Under the pieces are notes generated by a model. It had not been told where the DNA came from. It saw nothing but the letters and a program-made list of their open reading frames with translations, and made no database searches. Positions 5,470-6,438 of a stretch of DNA of 6,438 bases are shown one piece after another. Positions within the stretch are counted from its first letter, which is position 1. The number at the start of each line of letters is the position of its first letter. Source of the stretch: Phycisphaerae bacterium (lineage in GTDB: Bacteria > Planctomycetota > Phycisphaerae > Phycisphaerales > SM1A02); the NCBI GenBank assembly GCA_016873355.1, contig VGXK01000121.1, forward strand, positions 1 to 6,438. Direction: 5' to 3'. The position numbers were made by a program, and so were the translations under genes.

Positions 5470-6438
5470 TCAGGCGCTCGCGACCTCGGCGGTCTGCTCG
5501 AGCGCCGCGATGTAGACCTCGATGCCGTGCCGGCGCAGCGATTCGGCGCCGGCGCGGCGCAGGTCGGTGGACGCATCCATGAGCGTGTCGAGCAGGGCGC
5601 GCCAGCCCTCGCCGGTGCTCTCGACGCCGCCGATCGAGAAGGTCCGCACCGTGCCGAGGTGGCGGAAGTCCATCGACCAGGGCGGCACGAGCGGCACGGG
5701 ATCGCGCTCGAGCGCAACATGCAGCGCGGAATCCGCGGCGAGCCGCCTGCCGATCTCGTCGCGGAGGGCCTGATCTCCCACGCGCGGCGCGGCGAAGGTC
5801 ACGAGGCGCAGTCGCGGCGCGAGCTCCTTCCTCGAGACCGCGAGATGGGCGCACAGGAGCGACGCAAGCGCCCCGCCGAGACTGTGGCCCGTGAGCCAGA
5901 TCCGTGCGTCGCCCTCATGGAGGTCGAGCACGCGCTTCTCGAGCGGAGCGAGCACGCATCGGAGCGCGGCGGCGAATCCCGCGTGCGCGCGGCCGACCGT
6001 GATCTCGGATCCCGCCTTGCCGATCACGAACGGCCGCAGCGCGATGTTCGCGTCGGCCACGAGGTCCTGAACCTCGCGCGGCTGGGTGCCGCGGAACGAG
6101 ACGACGACGTCGTCGTGGATGCGGCACGCGAACGCCTGCGTTCCACCCGCGTCGAAGAATTCCACGCCCGCAGCGCCGAGATCGCGGAGCAGCTGCTCGG
6201 CGATCGGCGCGGGGCGATAGGCGATCGCGGAGAGTTGGGCAAGACGAAGTCGCGTCCCGATCGCCTCGGGATCGAGCGTGCGCCACGCGCCGGCGCGTGC
6301 AAGCGCACTCCAGTATCCGGGCGCCAGCGCGGGAACCGTCGCCGCGTTCGAGGCCGAGATCGCGAGCGCGCCGACGCGATCGGCGGAAGACGCCGCCGCA
6401 CCTGCGCCGACGCCCGCGGGGCCTCCGCCCCCGGCGCC
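5470..6438 (-). CDS. Class 3 (alpha/beta-hydrolase) lipase family protein, N-terminus beyond window edge
   Basis: Probably hydrolyses ester bonds of acylglycerols or related lipids. Visible are 322 residues; the frame is open to the right edge, so the true start is outside. In visible numbering, VVVSFRGTQ (111-119) is the oxyanion-side strand typical of the family. GHSLGG (184-189) holds the nucleophile S186, RDPVPLVPP (245-253) carries the likely acid D246, and RRHGIEVY (302-309) the likely catalytic H304. VTFAAPRVGD (213-222) is another family signature. The first 30 visible residues are Gly/Ala/Ser-rich, perhaps a linker or the end of an exported N-terminus. A GTG at 6165 could start a shorter protein, but lipase-like helical sequence (RLRLAQLSAIAYRP) continues upstream of it, so the longer reading is preferred. 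It is the first visible gene of the minus-strand operon, 30 bases before the lipoprotein gene. The family assignment is strong; the substrate is unknown. Confidence 0.88.
   Translation of the reverse strand, partial: GAGGGGPAGVGAGAAASSADRVGALAISASNAATVPALAPGYWSALARAGAWRTLDPEAIGTRLRLAQLSAIAYRPAPIAEQLLRDLGAAGVEFFDAGGTQAFACRIHDDVVVSFRGTQPREVQDLVADANIALRPFVIGKAGSEITVGRAHAGFAAALRCVLAPLEKRVLDLHEGDARIWLTGHSLGGALASLLCAHLAVSRKELAPRLRLVTFAAPRVGDQALRDEIGRRLAADSALHVALERDPVPLVPPWSMDFRHLGTVRTFSIGGVESTGEGWRALLDTLMDASTDLRRAGAESLRRHGIEVYIAALEQTAEVASA

Overview
The window is about 6.4 kb of very GC-rich bacterial DNA with high-GC codon use. It most likely comes from the Planctomycetota, in or near the Phycisphaerae. 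The main clue is the C-terminus of the large plus-strand protein. It carries two dockerin-like calcium repeats bracketed by cysteines and ends in a GECP-type tail, which resembles the 'GC-type' dockerin anchors seen mainly in Phycisphaerales. This assignment comes from motif recognition only; no database search was run.

Left region (1-876, minus strand): an ECF-type sigma-70 factor is followed after 24 bases by the N-terminal part of a zinc-finger (HxxxCxxC) anti-sigma-like protein that runs off the left edge. This is a classic sigma/anti-sigma pair.

Centre (1027-3672, plus strand): divergent from the sigma gene lies one 881-residue exported protein. It has a signal peptide, a YVTN-type beta-propeller with a long insertion, two c-type heme domains of the diheme peroxidase/MauG kind (CASCH and CVDCH), an acidic calcium-loop segment and the terminal dockerin pair.

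Right region (3852-6438, minus strand): a tight three-gene operon runs towards the centre. In transcription order it holds a class 3 lipase (start beyond the right edge; Ser, Asp and His triad candidates visible), a 459-residue putative lipoprotein of unknown function, and a 68-residue protein whose start lies one base past the lipoprotein stop. Just beyond the stop of the small gene, in another frame, is a half-dockerin coding segment (3754-3837). The simplest reading is that the small gene once ended, or in reality ends, in a dockerin and is now frameshifted.

Working picture: the sigma/anti-sigma pair may control one or both exported modules, but nothing in the sequence proves it. The central protein and, if frame-corrected, the small operon protein share a dockerin-type tail. 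No RNA genes, CRISPR arrays, insertion sequences or convincing terminators were seen.
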